From: Lamellibrachia satsuma
Lineage: Eukaryota; Annelida; Polychaeta; Sabellida; Siboglinidae
DNA: 64,000 nt
Direction: 5' to 3'
Assembly: GCA_033239005.1 (NCBI GenBank)
Contig: BSQZ01000013.1
Span: forward strand, 12,500,782-12,564,781
The translations under genes were made by a program, and so were the position numbers. Under the pieces are notes generated by a model. That model saw only the letters and a list, made by a program, of their open reading frames with translations. It was not told the DNA's origin and searched no databases. Shown one piece after another: positions 14,791 through 27,879 of the stretch. How positions within the stretch are numbered: position 1 is the stretch's first letter; every line of letters begins with the position of its first letter.

Positions 14791-15126
14791 ATTAATGTAA
14801 ATATGATTCGTCCACAGACCTTAATGTAAATATGATTCGTCCACAGACCTTAATGTAAATATGATTCGTCCACAGACCTTAATGTAAATATGATTCGTCC
14901 ACATACCTTAATGTAAATATGATTCATCCTCAGACCTTAATGTAAATATGATTCGTCCATATATCTTAATGTAAATATGATTCATCCACAGACCTTAATG
15001 TAAATATCATTCGTCCACAGACCTTAATGTAAATATCATTCGTCCACACACCTTAATGTAAATATCATTCGTCCATAGACCTTAATGTAAATATGATTCA
15101 CCCATAGACCTTAATGTAAATATGAT
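14791..15126. repeat. 29-bp minisatellite, about 11.5 copies
   Basis: Units begin TTAATGTAAATATGATTCGT and end CCACAGACC, with 1-3 substitutions each. Confidence 0.95.
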
Positions 15127-15608
15127 TCGAAAATTGGGATGTGTTGTGGATTCTGGATGCGATAAATTAACGCAAGCTGCATTTGCCGATTGTTACTTAC
15201 CCAGATGTCAACGAATGAAATTCACAGACAATTCACTTCCACGTTTGTTCGGGTTGATTCCCCAGGGATGAGAACAATACAACCGTTGGTTCACGAGGAC
15301 GAAAACATCTGCCGAACACTAGTGCCCAGATGTGGCATATAAGGCTCCCACTAGATGTCGCCACTTAACTCTATCTTGGGTTTTCCTTGTCGCCGTGACC
15401 CCATGTCAACCCAGTAACCTTCAGTTCTTCTTCCGTGGTTCGTCTCCATGTTGTTTGGGTCAGCCCCTTTTCCTCTTCCCTTCTGGGGTTCCAGTGAACG
15501 CTGTTTCCGCTGGTAGGTCATTGGTCATGACATGTCCGAGTCATTTCCACCTTCTCCTTTTCAGGATGATGCAAATGTTCTCATGTTTTGTTGTTTGGTG
15601 GAGTCTAG
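15127..15608. other. No gene recognised
   Basis: A 102-codon plus-strand frame (15332-15640) runs into the 51-bp array and shows no family motif. Confidence 0.4.
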
Positions 15609-15858
15609 TGTTGGAGATGGCCTCAGGCCAGTACACTTAGAGTGTCTTCCTTAAGCAGGTGTTGGAGATGGTCTGAGGCCAATACACTTACAGTGTCCTC
15701 CTTAAGCAGGTGTTGGATATGGTCTCAGGCCAATACGCTTACAGCGTCTTCCTTAAGCAGGTGTTGAAGATGGTCTCAGGCCAATACACTTACAGTGTCT
15801 TCCTTAAGCAGGTGTTGGAGATGGTCCCAGGCCAGTACACTTATAGCGTCTTCCTTGA
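15609..15858. repeat. 51-bp minisatellite, 5 copies
   Basis: Copies start at 15609, 15660, 15711, 15762 and 15813. Each has TGTTGGAGATGG, TCAGGCCA and CTTCCTTAAGCAGG. A detached TCTTAAGCAGGTGTAG at about 16297 suggests a former extension. Confidence 0.95.
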
Positions 15859-17737
15859 GGGGTCAGACCACAGCTGACCTCCCTGTTTATTGTTTCACAC
15901 GAATGTAGGGCATATTAAATTGTGATATGTGAAATTAAGCAATTCATATGATGCGATATAAGAGCAGTTGAGCAGGCATATTCACAGGTTTGTTTATAGA
16001 AGCTACTGAGTGTGAAATAGAGCATTTTTGAGAGTTTAACAGGCGGAGGGATTTATGGGAATTTTTCTGCTATGGGTGAATACATGGATATGTTTATAAA
16101 CATTGACGGGCATCGAACGTAGGGGCGTTTTAACAGAGCTGGAGGTATGTGATGTTGACAAAACGTGGTCAGCATGTCGTTGAGATGATATCAGATGGTG
16201 TCAAAAAAGTTCAGAATTTATGATGGTCAAGTTTTCTTAATATCAGACAAAACGTTAAAATGGCCACCAATGCAATATTGCACTGTGGTCTGACCTCTTA
16301 AGCAGGTGTAGTGAAACCTATTAGTATCCTGCTGTGTCATGCGGCAGCACGAAGCCGTGGAGGAGCACGGAGGAAACACTGCTCTTGGAGTATGCTGCGT
16401 ATATATCATGATGAAAAACTCATTAAAAACATCATTATCAGACGCTGACGAACGTTTGCGTGTGTATAACTGAAAACAATGGATGTTTTTCGAATGTGAC
16501 GTTACAAAACAGAACATCATAATATTACACAAAAGTCTTACAATTTATGTGGCTATTTCTGAATTGATTCACCTTTCCCCGAGACGAGAGAACAACGCAC
16601 TCAGAGACAGGACACGTGATGCGTCATTGGTTTAACGAATGTAATGGCTTGGATACAAAATCAAATAATCGGCATGACGTCAGAAGCTCGTCGCCCTTTA
16701 AGCGATATCGTGTAATATGAACACATCAAGCCACGTTACACAACACCCGGTACATGGACGCCTTGCACCGATCGATGGTTGTGCTATCGTGACGCCGATT
16801 GGCCGGAGTTGTAGTCGTGTCTGCATCGAAAGCAGATCGTCAACGAAGCATTAAGTTCGCATTCGTTTAACTGGTTCCGCTGCATTAGATTAATTGTTTG
16901 GTGTCTGGTGCTGCGGTCTCTCGGTGCTATTTACCTTAGTTGGATGCTGAATTAGGACTTACACTGAGGACACGTCCACAAGGTGGCGATTAAAACGCGC
17001 ACGAACAGCATGAAGAAAATTATTAAGGCGAAACAAAAGTCATGGTTTTCTGTGTATGCACCTATAAGAGTTATTAAACTTAACAATTTGTAACCACAGT
17101 CAATAATATCACGCCAGTGGTTTACTAGGAAAACCTTGTTGAACATACATCTTACTTTCATGGGCCGCGCCATACTGTAAGATAACACTACGTCACGAGT
17201 GCGGCATTCTGGCAATATTAAATATCAATTCAATATGCAAACACAACTATATAATCTATTTTTGGCCTTTGTTTACTAAACTGGTCATCTTTCTGGTCAA
17301 ATAACATGTTTGTTTGAGATTTTGCATTGGTTCTGTGTATGCCGGCCTCCCTTAATACGTCACTTTAGTGTAGGTTCCCCGATTTCATAGAACTGCGCAT
17401 GCGCTTATCGGTGGTGCTGGTTGACATGGCATCCCTCGGTCATTCGGAGATATTATCGGAATCTCCAACTTTTAGAACACATTCTGATTAAACCACTGGC
17501 GTGATATTCTTGATTTTGTTTGCACGTGGTTAGTTGTTATTATGTCTTTTAGATGCGTAGCCCCAAAAACATGACTTTTGTCACGAACCTAGTTAAACGT
17601 GGATTGCATTTTACATGTGGTTTTGGGGGAAGTTTTATGTTGCTAATGGCGGTTGATGTATTATTTTCTAGTACTACGTTATTCAAGTTTCAAACGGTGA
17701 CAATGTATATGGGCGCTGATCGATTGCGTCAAAACAC
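15859..17737. other. No gene recognised
   Basis: A short block at 16227-16290 is shared in inverted orientation with 22760-22800 (CCATTTTAACGTTTTG). TGACGTCA occurs at 16675-16682. Otherwise nothing is identifiable. Confidence 0.4.
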
Positions 17738-17894
17738 AGCGGACATTAGGACCACATAGCGGACATTAGGACAACACAGCGGGCATTAGGACAACACAGC
17801 AGACATTAGGACAACACAGCGGGCATTAGGACAACACAGCGGACATTAAGACAACACAACGGGCATTAGGACAACACTGCGGGCATTAGGACAA
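17738..17894. repeat. 20-bp minisatellite, about 8 copies
   Basis: Unit is AGCGGACATTAGGACAACAC with G/A variation at GGACATT versus GGGCATT. Confidence 0.93.
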
Positions 17895-18023
17895 ACGCAC
17901 TAACATTTCAAAAATATTTATCACACAGGATGTTTTACAAACGACATGTGAGGTTGCCCAACATTTTCAGTCCTCCAGTAAATAACGCATTTGTGGTTTC
18001 TGTCTCTTCGGTCGTTTGGCAAT

Positions 18024-18095
18024 CGACGATAGACTGCCCTCCTTCGACGACAGACTGCCCTCCTTCGACGACAAACTGCCCTCCTTCGACTACAG
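18024..18095. repeat. 21-bp tandem repeat, about 3 copies
   Basis: Units contain GACTGCCCTCCTTCGACGAC. The Pro/Ser/Thr frame (PPSTTDC) across them is only three units long. Confidence 0.85.
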
Positions 18096-18140
18096 AGGCG
18101 GGCGTAGAGATAGATACCTGTAAAATTGCATTGTGGGAAA

Positions 18141-18616
18141 GAACATTATTAGTTCTGTGTTCTCCAATGAACATTATTAGTTCCATGTTCTCCAATGAAC
18201 ATTATTAGTTCCGTGTTCTCCAATGAACAGTATTAGTTCCGTGTTCTCCAATGAACATTATTAGTCCTGTATTCTCCAATGAACATTATTAGTTCTGTGT
18301 TCTCCAATGAATATTATTAGTTCCGTGTTCTCCAATGAACATTATTAGTTCTGTATTCTCCAATGAACATTATTAGTTCCGTGTTCTCCAATGAACATTA
18401 TTAGCTCCATGTTTTCCAATGAACATTATTAGTTCCATGTTCTCCAACGAACATTATTAGTTCTGTGTTCTCCAATGAACATTATTAGTTCTGTGTTCTC
18501 CAATGAACATTATTAGTTCTGTGTTCTCCAATGAACATTATTAGTTCTGTGTTCTCCAATGAACATTATTAGTTCTGTGTTCTCCAATGAATATTATTAG
18601 TTCTGTGTTCTCCAAT
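18141..18616. repeat. 28-bp minisatellite, exactly 17 copies
   Basis: Each unit starts GAACATTATTAGTT and ends GTGTTCTCCAAT. The span of 476 bp is 17 x 28. There are no spacers, so this is not a CRISPR array. Confidence 0.97.
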
Positions 18617-18994
<378 letters not shown>

Positions 18995-19284
18995 CGTGTA
19001 TCATGTGTGTCATGTGTGATTAATTTATATTGTGAAACTGTGTCATCTGTGATTGCTATTACTGTGAAGGGCATTTGTCATTTAATTTTAATTAATTAAT
19101 TAATGAATCACCGTGTTTGTTTCTGTTTGTAGGTAAGTACTGGTGTTGGTTGATGTTGCTGTGAGACGTGGACATGATTGGTGAACACTCGCTGTCTAAC
19201 TCCGGTCGTAGATACGCAACTCGAGGTGATATTTCACATTATAGCATAATACAACATTAAAGGTAAGGCTATTCACACTTCGCA

Positions 19285-19498
19285 AAATTCCCGATCTAAT
19301 GATAACAATTCCCGATCTAATGATCAAAGTTCCCGATCTAATGATCAAAGTTTTCGATCTAATAATCAAAATTCCCGATCTGATGATCAAATTTCCCGAT
19401 CTAATTATCAAAGTTTTCGATCTAATAATAAAAATTCCCGATCTGATGATCAAAGTTCCCGATCTAATTATCAATGTTCCCGATCTAACGATCAAAGT
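19285..19498. repeat. 21-bp minisatellite, about 10 copies
   Basis: Unit is TTCCCGATCTAATGATCAAA plus one base. The period is a multiple of three, so both strands stay open (LMIKVPD and LIIRSGT heptads). These frames are probably not genes. Confidence 0.94.
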
Positions 19499-19768
19499 CA
19501 ATTCTTTCGATGATTTTAGCCCAACAAATGCGCACTTTTTTATTTGACGGCTATTACTGCAACAACTGACAAATTATCGTTCATTCATCTAATCTTGCAC
19601 ACACAAAAAATGCAATCTGCAACATATCATTTCATCAAGTAGCACTAATAGTTAGTGTAAACAGACATTATTGCAATTGTCTTCTGTCGTCACCATTCAG
19701 TTCCGACGACCAATCCTTCTACACATTTGCTATCCACTGGCGTCACATTTCATCCGAACAGTCGACGT
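19499..19768. other. No gene recognised
   Basis: Nothing identifiable between the 21-bp array and the 55-bp duplication. Confidence 0.4.
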
Positions 19769-19878
19769 AAAATTGAGCGCGTTGGCCCCTGGGAGTTAGC
19801 TGATTCTATTGGTTGTTGTCTATAAAATTGAGCGCGTTGGCCCCTGGGAGATAGCTGATTCTTTTGGTTGTTGTCTAT
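19769..19878. repeat. 55-bp direct duplication
   Basis: Two adjacent copies (19769 and 19824) beginning AAAATTGAGCGCGTTGGCCC, with two mismatches. Confidence 0.93.
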
Positions 19879-20057
19879 AAAATATTAAGATCTTCCCCGG
19901 GTTTTTGACATGTTGGGCTTATTAGTTGTGACAGTTAACGTAAAATAGCTTCCCACACGTGACACCGTGATAATGACCTTGTCCTCGAGAACTTGACCTA
20001 CACACGTCACGAAAGCTCGACTGTAGCTAAGCACATAATATTCATGACAATCTAAAG

Positions 20058-20309
20058 AGAACAATTACGGATTCTACCGACTACTGCCGGGAATTGCCGA
20101 CGAACATATGGGCGATAAAACGAGACTCATGGGACCTCCAGTCGTTGATTACTGATCTCCTCGGCAGGTCTCCCCAGCTCAGGACACAACACACGAAACA
20201 ACGACGGAATAAAGGCAGCTTTTGTTAGACACTGCTGGGTATTATCGCTGCGTCTGACATTTAGTAATTAAACATGTTTTGGCCGTGTGGGAGCTTACCG
20301 AATCATCGT
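20058..20309 (-). repeat. Dispersed repeat of about 250 bp, minus orientation
   Basis: Reverse complement partner of 13441-13693, 6.4 kb away. Similarity runs from GAACAATTACGGATT to GGGAGCTTACCGAATC. No coding family is recognised. A non-autonomous DNA transposon is the simplest reading. Confidence 0.8.
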
Positions 20310-21465
20310 TTAATGGTGTTTCACAAACTGTTGTTTTGGTGTCGGTAGTATTTTAATGCTCTCTGTTTTTATTTTATTTATCAATTAACGTGTGTGTTAT
20401 TGTTGAGAGGTCCTAGTTGGTATTCTGAGGCCGGTATTGTCCATAGTCTGATGTTATGTATACTAGTAATGTGGTGGTTGATCTATGTTGGGATACGTAC
20501 ATGATTGTGTCCGAAACTGTCTGCGCGTCACATTACCAGACGTAACAAGTGAGCCCAGAAGGTCTTGACTTAAACTGTTACATTGCTATGGTTCTATGCT
20601 TTATTTAGTTTACATGCTGCGATGTCTTTGCTGCAATAGTTCTCTTCCATCTTGCATGAGGAGGTCCTATCTAATGTTGAGAGCATAACTATTTAAATTC
20701 GCTACATTGTCAGAGTTAGTTTTGCTTGATCATCCATGGCGAATGTAATCTTAGTTCTCTCCATGCGGTAGGCCACCGTGGTTTTTCCTGTCTTAAGCCA
20801 TTTGCAATCGTGGCCTATTAAATATTGATGCCGTCACCGGTGTTGACATCTCGTGCATCCATGGTGCGATATGCGCGCGTGTGCGTACGTGCGTTGACGT
20901 GATATGACAGCACAGGTGTGACCCGAGACCAAGGTCCTGGGCACCGTGCGTCACGGGACAGCTAGAAGTAATCACACTTACGCGCCAACGACACATTTTG
21001 AAATGTAATTTAGGAACTCATTTTCAACAGCGTCAATTCTCCAGAATATCTACATGTTATTTTAGTGCGCAGCAAAATAAAGACAACGGGTACTACGCCT
21101 TCAGTGATTTCTGTTTAAGGTTCCCGATGCATCGGCTAAAAAAACTGATAATGAATTGTGTTTCTGCATCCGATATTAAAAGAAGTTAATCGCCGCTAGG
21201 TGGCTATGTGATTTCTGTGTACAGAATAACTTCTGAGATGTGGGTGTAGGAGAAATTCCATTGTGAACAACTGATCAATCGCCAGCGACAGACCAGGGTT
21301 TTGTAGCTTAGCTTTGCGTTATTGCACTATATTCCTACAGACACCGTTATTATTAGTAACATACGTAATTGGGCTATGTAGAAAATAACAGCCATTGAAA
21401 GAACTGGTTTGTATCGATATTCGCTGTTGGAAGCCTCGCTAAAAACTTCAAACCAACCGAACTAT
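20310..21465. other. No gene recognised
   Basis: No repeat, tRNA-like or coding signature is identifiable. Short frames are of chance size. Confidence 0.4.
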
Positions 21466-21498
21466 GGGCACACACTCACACACGCATGAACGCACGTA

Positions 21499-21530
<32 letters not shown>

Positions 21531-21575
21531 CACACCAACACACACATACACAAACACACACACAAACACCACACA

Positions 21576-21624
<49 letters not shown>

Positions 21625-21627
21625 ACA

Positions 21628-21660
<33 letters not shown>

Positions 21661-21663
21661 ACA

Positions 21664-21738
<75 letters not shown>

Positions 21739-21741
21739 ACA
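21466..21741. repeat. CA / CACG compound microsatellite, about 275 bp
   Basis: CACG blocks alternate with CA blocks. Cys-Val and Thr-His frames on both strands (up to 132 codons) are repeat artefacts. Confidence 0.95.
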
Positions 21742-22336
21742 GCAGATGATAGAACTGAAACTGTAATAACCGTCTTGTATAATTCCGTTATAAATACCCG
21801 TTGTCACTTCGTACGATGACAAATAGCTTAGTTTTGACAGGACCACAAACGATTATATGATCGACTGTCGCTCTTTAAGAATCAATTACCGGTCAACTGT
21901 ATGAGAGGGCATATGACCACGACTTGTCGCCTGGTTACGACATCCTCGTTTGGTAAATTTGGTGGATAACGCGTTTATGCGAATACCACTGTTACCACCT
22001 AGCGGATTAAGGAAAAATATTGTTGGTATTGCACAAAAGAACTCCTTATGATCTCTAATTTTAGTGTGAGCCTATCTTATTCTTAAAAATCAATCCTGAT
22101 TTGAGTTAGTACTTCCAAATCGTACCTGGTAAATGCATATTGTAGACAAAGCTAGTCCACGTTACAATGTGGGCATCTTGTTGTACTGGTAACAGATAAT
22201 CTGATGTTTTGCCAAAAAAATTCATTCGCAGAAGGACTGGTTTGTCCATGGTGGATTAGCATACCTCGATATAGATAAGTATCATCTCTATCGCCAGTTA
22301 CACAGTAACCATGAATTAAAGCATTTCGTAGCATCT
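21742..22336. other. No gene recognised
   Basis: Nothing identifiable. Confidence 0.4.
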
Positions 22337-23101
22337 GTGTGTATTACGATTGCAGTTAGTCTAAAATGGTATGGTCAATATAGTGTCATACATAATTATA
22401 TCTTGTCGGGAGTGACTGGCATAATCTGGTTTGTAGATACCGATGAAGTCTCAACTACATCATTGACGCTGGTTATAATTATGATGGCGAATGTTCGTGA
22501 TTTTGTTATTTATAGTAGTAAAGGTAGCTGCCAAAGTGCTAACTCTAATCTAATATCTTGTTTATATGTGTCATTATTAATGGTAGCCAATAGCTGTGGT
22601 TGTAACTTGTACGAGTGGCGCCATCTTGTGACCACGTTTAATCGAAATCGAAACGTCATGAGTACGTGTTATTGTGTCTTCTGCTGTTCGCCAGGTGTCA
22701 CTACTACTTATTGTCAGACACCCAGCTTCTACTACAGGGTTCAGCCTCCTGTTACGCTTCCCATTGGCGACCATTTTAACGTTTTGCACGATTATAAGAA
22801 ATCATCAAAAATTCTGAAACTTCTTTCCTGCCGTTGCCATCATCTCATTGACATGCTGATCGAGTTTAGTCAAAGTGTCATACTTGTAACTCATTTAAAA
22901 TGTCTGAACGTGCCATGCCCGTCAACTTTTTACCATTTTCTGCATGAATTACTACGCACACGTGCTTTGTTGCGAACAAATTGCCAAAAATCATTCCGCC
23001 TATTGAAATCATCTAAAAATCCACAGTTACATTGCCAATATGTTCTACCAGCAAACTTGTCAATGTGCCTGGCTCAAATGCAGTTATGTCAGATGATATG
23101 A
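22337..23101 (+). other. 254-codon open frame, uncertain coding status
   Basis: The longest non-tandem-repeat open frame in the window. The product is rich in Cys, Leu and Ser with hydrophobic stretches in the first 90 residues. It shows no domain I recognise, no clear signal peptide and no splice structure. Its middle (22610-22800) is a diverged repeat that recurs at 23264-23420 and partly at 16227-16290, so the frame lies over a dispersed element. It could be a remnant of a transposon frame or a chance opening. There is no evidence that it is translated. Confidence 0.15.
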
Positions 23102-23500
23102 TTTTTTTTAAATAACACATATCTAAAATTACTGTACCCTACATTCGTGTGTAACACACCAGGAAGGCATGATCCCTACTGTGTATGTTGTGATTGCTTG
23201 GAAAACATCCTGTATAGTATCGCTCTTTGAAATGCGGATGCTGTTGAAGAATGGTTGGGTGGAGCATAAATACGACAAACCACGACCACGTTTCATCGAA
23301 ATCTGAAACGCCATCTGATGAATACGGATTATTGTATGTCTTCTGCTGTTCACCAGGTGTCACCACTATTTAATGCCAAACCCCCATTTTGACTAACTTC
23401 TACTACAGTGTCTGTTGTTATTGCTTGGAAAACACCCTGTATAAAATCTTTTTTTAAATACTTTTGAAGAATAGTTGGGTGGAGCATAAATACTACAAAC
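22610..23500. repeat. Diverged local duplications
   Basis: Block 1 (GACCACGTTT, GTCTTCTGCTGTTC, CCAGGTGTCAC) occurs at 22631-22710 and 23284-23365. Block 2 (ATTGCTTGGAAAACA, CCTGTATA, then GGTTGGGTGGAGCATAAATAC) occurs at 23191-23275 and 23417-23495. Confidence 0.7.
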
Positions 23501-23994
23501 AAAGAAGTATTCCGTGATGTTGGAAAAAGACCAACCTTGCTTGGAGTCGTTGCGCAAAGGAGGCAACAATGGAGTAGCATAGGAAATATGTGATAATAAA
23601 ATACTACTAAGAAAAAGAAGGATTATTATGTTAGATGGATTGATGAAAAAAATCCTATGCACAACTGGAATGGTTTCGGTTTCGTCATTAATACGAACAC
23701 GTCTCCATAGTTTCCACGAACATCAGACTGATTACGGATGGCCGTCGACACAGATACTTAGTTCAAACAGTCGACGTCAGATCACCGGACTATATATAAA
23801 TGGACGATATAATGTTATAACACTTACCAATTAATTCCGAGAAAGGTGGCTTGATGATGAATATCTTAGCTATTGGCTTCGTTGTGGCAATCTCGAAAAT
23901 GTATACCGTTCTCGAGTATATTGTGTATTGACCAACCTTGTAATATGTGTTTCACTGTGGCGTTGTTGTTCAATTCAATTCAATGTCGAACTCT
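23501..23994. other. No gene recognised
   Basis: Nothing identifiable apart from AT-rich sequence. Confidence 0.35.
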
Positions 23995-24231
<237 letters not shown>

Positions 24232-24365
24232 GGTAGCGTAGCGGTTAGAATGCCGGGCTCTCAATCGAGAGAACCAGCGAATGAATCTTCCTGCTGACGT
24301 TTCGAAGCTTTGGCAATTTCGTTCATCCCACGTTGCTACAGTTCAGCTGTATAAATCAGTACTTG
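24232..24365 (+). mobile_element. tRNA-derived SINE, near complete
   Basis: A-box-like TAGCGTAGCGGTTAG (24234-24248) is followed by a decayed B box (AGCGAATGAATCTT). The shared body follows (ACGTTTCGAAGCTTTGGCAA, then CGTTCATCCCACGTTGCTAC), with a 3' end CTGTATAAATCAGTACTTGG. Confidence 0.8.
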
Positions 24366-25200
24366 GCTACATACAGAGATGGATATCTGAACGAATACTA
24401 TTCGGGCAGTAATTGCAGCGTGGCTGAATGCTTAACATAGAAGTAGAGATGACGTTTGAGTGAACCGCTCTGTCAGGGGTTAAGTGAAAAGCACTTTGGA
24501 CAGTCCCGATAGTTGGCGCGCCATCTAGTGATCGTATATGTAACACATTTGAACACAAACAATAATTTGATCAAATATGAGTTCACGAACCCGTGATAGT
24601 GAAATGTATCTTAGTTTATTACGTTGACCAACGAAAGCCATCTCGATGTTTACGAAGCACATAAAAGCTGTCTGCAGGTTCTTGTAATCCTATATACACC
24701 TAATTGATCTAAGCTTCGTTGGATGTTTCACCCTGGAGACCCGCGTTGCTGCTAACAACGAGACACAGCGCCCTAGGCGGACTCACCGTACACTATCCTA
24801 GAGGTGATGGCATTCACCAGGAGCCGCACCCGTTTCTCATCAACCAGTTCTCGCATTAGGCACTGACTGTGTGAAATGTAGACGTAGCGATTAATTTCAC
24901 ATACAGCGTCTTTGAGTACTCTGGGCCTAGGTAGCTAAGAAAATGTGTTTATCAAACTCAATATATTTACTTCCACACATATATCAGTTTAATATAATGT
25001 ATTCCACGAATAAAACAATTATTTATTAATATTTTTGCTAAAATAAACAACTTGAAACGTTTAGTGTCTTATAAGACTTTTAAAATTTTCAGTTGACGTG
25101 TTGTAATCCTTCCCACGTCGTACTCTAACATATTATAACTAATGTCGACGTAAAATCATCTCCTAAGATTATCACTTTATTGGAGCTATTTGCAAATATT
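24366..25200. other. No gene recognised
   Basis: The right half is AT-rich. No features are supported. Confidence 0.4.
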
Positions 25201-25443
25201 TTAGATGTAACATTTAAGAGCTTCTTACTTTTATTATTTTACTTTTACAATAAAATAATTGTATGACACTTTCTTGTTAAAATAATATCAGAAATCGGCT
25301 ACATAATGTAAATCATTATAGCTTAGATGTAACATTTAAGAGCTTCTTACTTTCATTATTTTACTTTTACAATAAAATAATTGTATGACACTTTCTTGTT
25401 AAAATAATATCAGAAATTGGCTACATAATGTAAATCATTATAT
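25201..25443. repeat. 122-bp direct duplication
   Basis: Two adjacent near-identical copies beginning TTAGATGTAACATTTAAGAG (25201 and 25323) with about two mismatches, indicating a recent duplication. Confidence 0.95.
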
Positions 25444-25577
25444 TTGCATTGCAAAAAAACTTGCTTGTGAGGTGAAGCGTAATATTTATATAGAACTCTG
25501 TGGTCATAACTGCTCATGCATTTCAACATGTACACATTCATGACATGACAATACTACAGTCGAGATAACAACTCCAC

Positions 25578-25980
25578 ATCCACCTGGATATCATGATATT
25601 CTAAGGATGAATAATCGCAAATACAAGAAAAAATATCCACCTGGATATCATCATATGCTAACGATGAATAATCGCAAATACAAGAAAAAATATCCACCTG
25701 GATATCATGATATTCTAAGGATGAATAATCGCAAATACAAGAAAAAATATCCACCTGGATATCATCATATGCTAACGATGAATAATCGCAAATACAAGAA
25801 AAAATATCCACCTGGATATCATCATATGCTAACGATGAATAATCGCAAATACAAGAAAAAATATCCACCTGGATATCATCATATGCTAACGATGAATAAT
25901 CGCAAATACAAGAAAAAATATCCACCTGGATATCATCATATGCTAACGATGAATAATCGCAAATACAAGAAAAAATATCC
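25578..25980. repeat. 57-bp minisatellite, 7 copies, open on both strands
   Basis: Each unit carries ATATCCACCTGGATATCATC and GAATAATCGCAAATACAAG. The 57-bp period keeps a 19-residue repeat open on the plus strand (MNNRKYKKKYPPGYHHMLT) and another on the minus strand (VDIFSCICDYSSLAYDDIQ). ATATCCA-CC-TGGATAT is a 7-bp-stem hairpin in every copy. Copies 1 and 3 share an ATGATATTCTAAGG variant. Confidence 0.95.
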
Positions 25981-26941
25981 GGTGGAAAGGGGATACCCTC
26001 TTGGCTGCCCGTCTGTGTTCCCGATAGACAGAAATGGATAATTACTCATATGGACTCAGCAGAACAGAAAACTAGACATATTTCCATATATTTTAGTACC
26101 TAAAAGTGCGATAAGGAGGGCGGTCAACAAAAGTCATGGTTTGCACCTTCTGAGACTCATGTGATGGACGTGTGGTCAAATGTTTCATGGAATATCTAGC
26201 TGCAGTTCCCGCTTGTGACCGATGGACAAACCCTCAGTTCCCGGTGTCTCTGATCAATGTGATGGTTGTCCACATGGTGGACATATCGATTGGTTAGCTT
26301 TTGCGCATTAATTCGGTGCTGACAATAAATGTTCAGCTGGTGGCCCGGTTTTTGGGACAAATGTTTTGTAACTCGACTCGAATCTTCACTTCACTATCTA
26401 GAATCACGACCTGTGGTGCCAAAATCACGCCCTCGAAAGACTAGAGCTAATTCAAGTTTCTACCTCGGCGAATGGAAATCTATAAGCCGATTTCCTGCTC
26501 TTTATCTGCCAATTGACGTGTTCTTCTACAAGACTACAACCAAGAGGACGTCTGTAGATTGACCATATCAATAGGCTCTTGTGTAGTCAAACGAGCAGAA
26601 ACGAATATCTGCCTTCAAACGAAACCAACCGACTCAGGTGATTGTCTCAAAATGCAAATTTACTCGACTCGATTATAATTCATCGGTCAAGTCACACGAC
26701 TCCAGTCCCTTCTGTCTTCTTCTTCCATTGAAGCTCAGAACTCTATGTTAGCCACATATCAATGTGGCTAGAGTATTTTCGAGCCGTGATCACTATTGCG
26801 TGGGAGCGGGTGATGTAATGCTGGTTCGGGTCCGTGTTGGTCAGAATATGTCGCGTCTGCGTAGTTAGGCAATAAATTAGTGCATGGACTATATGATATA
26901 TAATAATAAGGACTGTATAATTGTTCTATGTTGGCATGGTG
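25981..26941. other. No gene recognised
   Basis: Nothing identifiable. A tRNA-like GAGCGGGTGATGTAATGCTGG followed by TTCGGGTCC (26796-26832) may be a SINE scrap. Confidence 0.35.
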
Positions 26942-27145
26942 TCAAATCACTCGATTCCCGTCCGTTCTGTCGAGTGACGCGACTCCAGTGCCTTCTGTCG
27001 AGTCACTCGACTCCAGTTCCTACTGTCAATTCAATCGATTCCAGTCCCTTCTGTCACGTCACTTGACTTCAGTCCATTATGTCGAGTCACTCGACTCCAG
27101 TCCATTATGTCGAGACACTTGACTCCAGTCCCTTCTGTCAAACGA
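26942..27145. repeat. 28-bp minisatellite with hairpin core, about 7 copies
   Basis: Units contain GTCGAGTCACTCGACTCCAG followed by TCCCTTCT or TCCATTAT. GTCGAG-TCA-CTCGAC is an inverted repeat with a 6-bp stem in the best copies. Confidence 0.9.
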
Positions 27146-27879
27146 TTGAAGACCAACTTATGTAACTCGATGACAACTCTGCTCATGTATTTAACTCGAA
27201 CGCATCTTTGTTCAGATTACTGCACGCGTATTATATATGTAATTGCCCCATTTAGAGCGTGTTTGAATGAGGCAGCATTCTTATTTGAATGTTGCAGCAT
27301 TGTAAGCGAAACCTGTCACGTTACCATAGAAATCGGACGCAGTCATGGTGTGGTTCCCTTGAAATATTGGAGGCGCCATCTATAACCTGTAATGTGCACT
27401 TCGATAATGGGAACAAACGCCCATTTCGATTCGTCCGTATGAACCGTACGCGATAGTTCTGAAGTACGCTATATGTTGGTTATTCATTACTTATTGTGTT
27501 TTATAATAATTACATTTTGCCTATCGACACATGGTGGTCAATAGACATATCTGTTTTATTGAATTCCTACTTGTAAAGGGCACTTTCGATAATAAGAAAT
27601 GTTACCAAGAACACATACACATTACGACACGGGCACTATGATATCAAATGGCAGAATGGGGGGACATCATGAAAATTGGGTGTGCAAGTGTGTTAGAGGC
27701 ACTGCTTCGAGGTTTTAAGACTGCACTGGTGTTCATATATGTCTGAACGGCTCTAAGAAACTCTAATCGGAACGACAAGAAACCTGCAGACGACGGAAAT
27801 GAAATGACACCCCATTCCCAAGAAGCCCTTGCAAAGCGGTAACAATCGCCCATTGAAAAATCAGATGCGACATATCTGC
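27146..27879. other. No gene recognised
   Basis: Nothing identifiable. Composition becomes more GC-rich toward the right end. Confidence 0.4.

Noticed and set aside
18141..18616. Direct 28-bp repeats suggest a CRISPR array
   Set aside because: Units are contiguous without spacers, there are no cas genes and the DNA is animal. It is a minisatellite.
21448..21846. 132-codon Cys/Val/Arg frame
   Set aside because: CA/CACG repeat artefact; all frames there are open.
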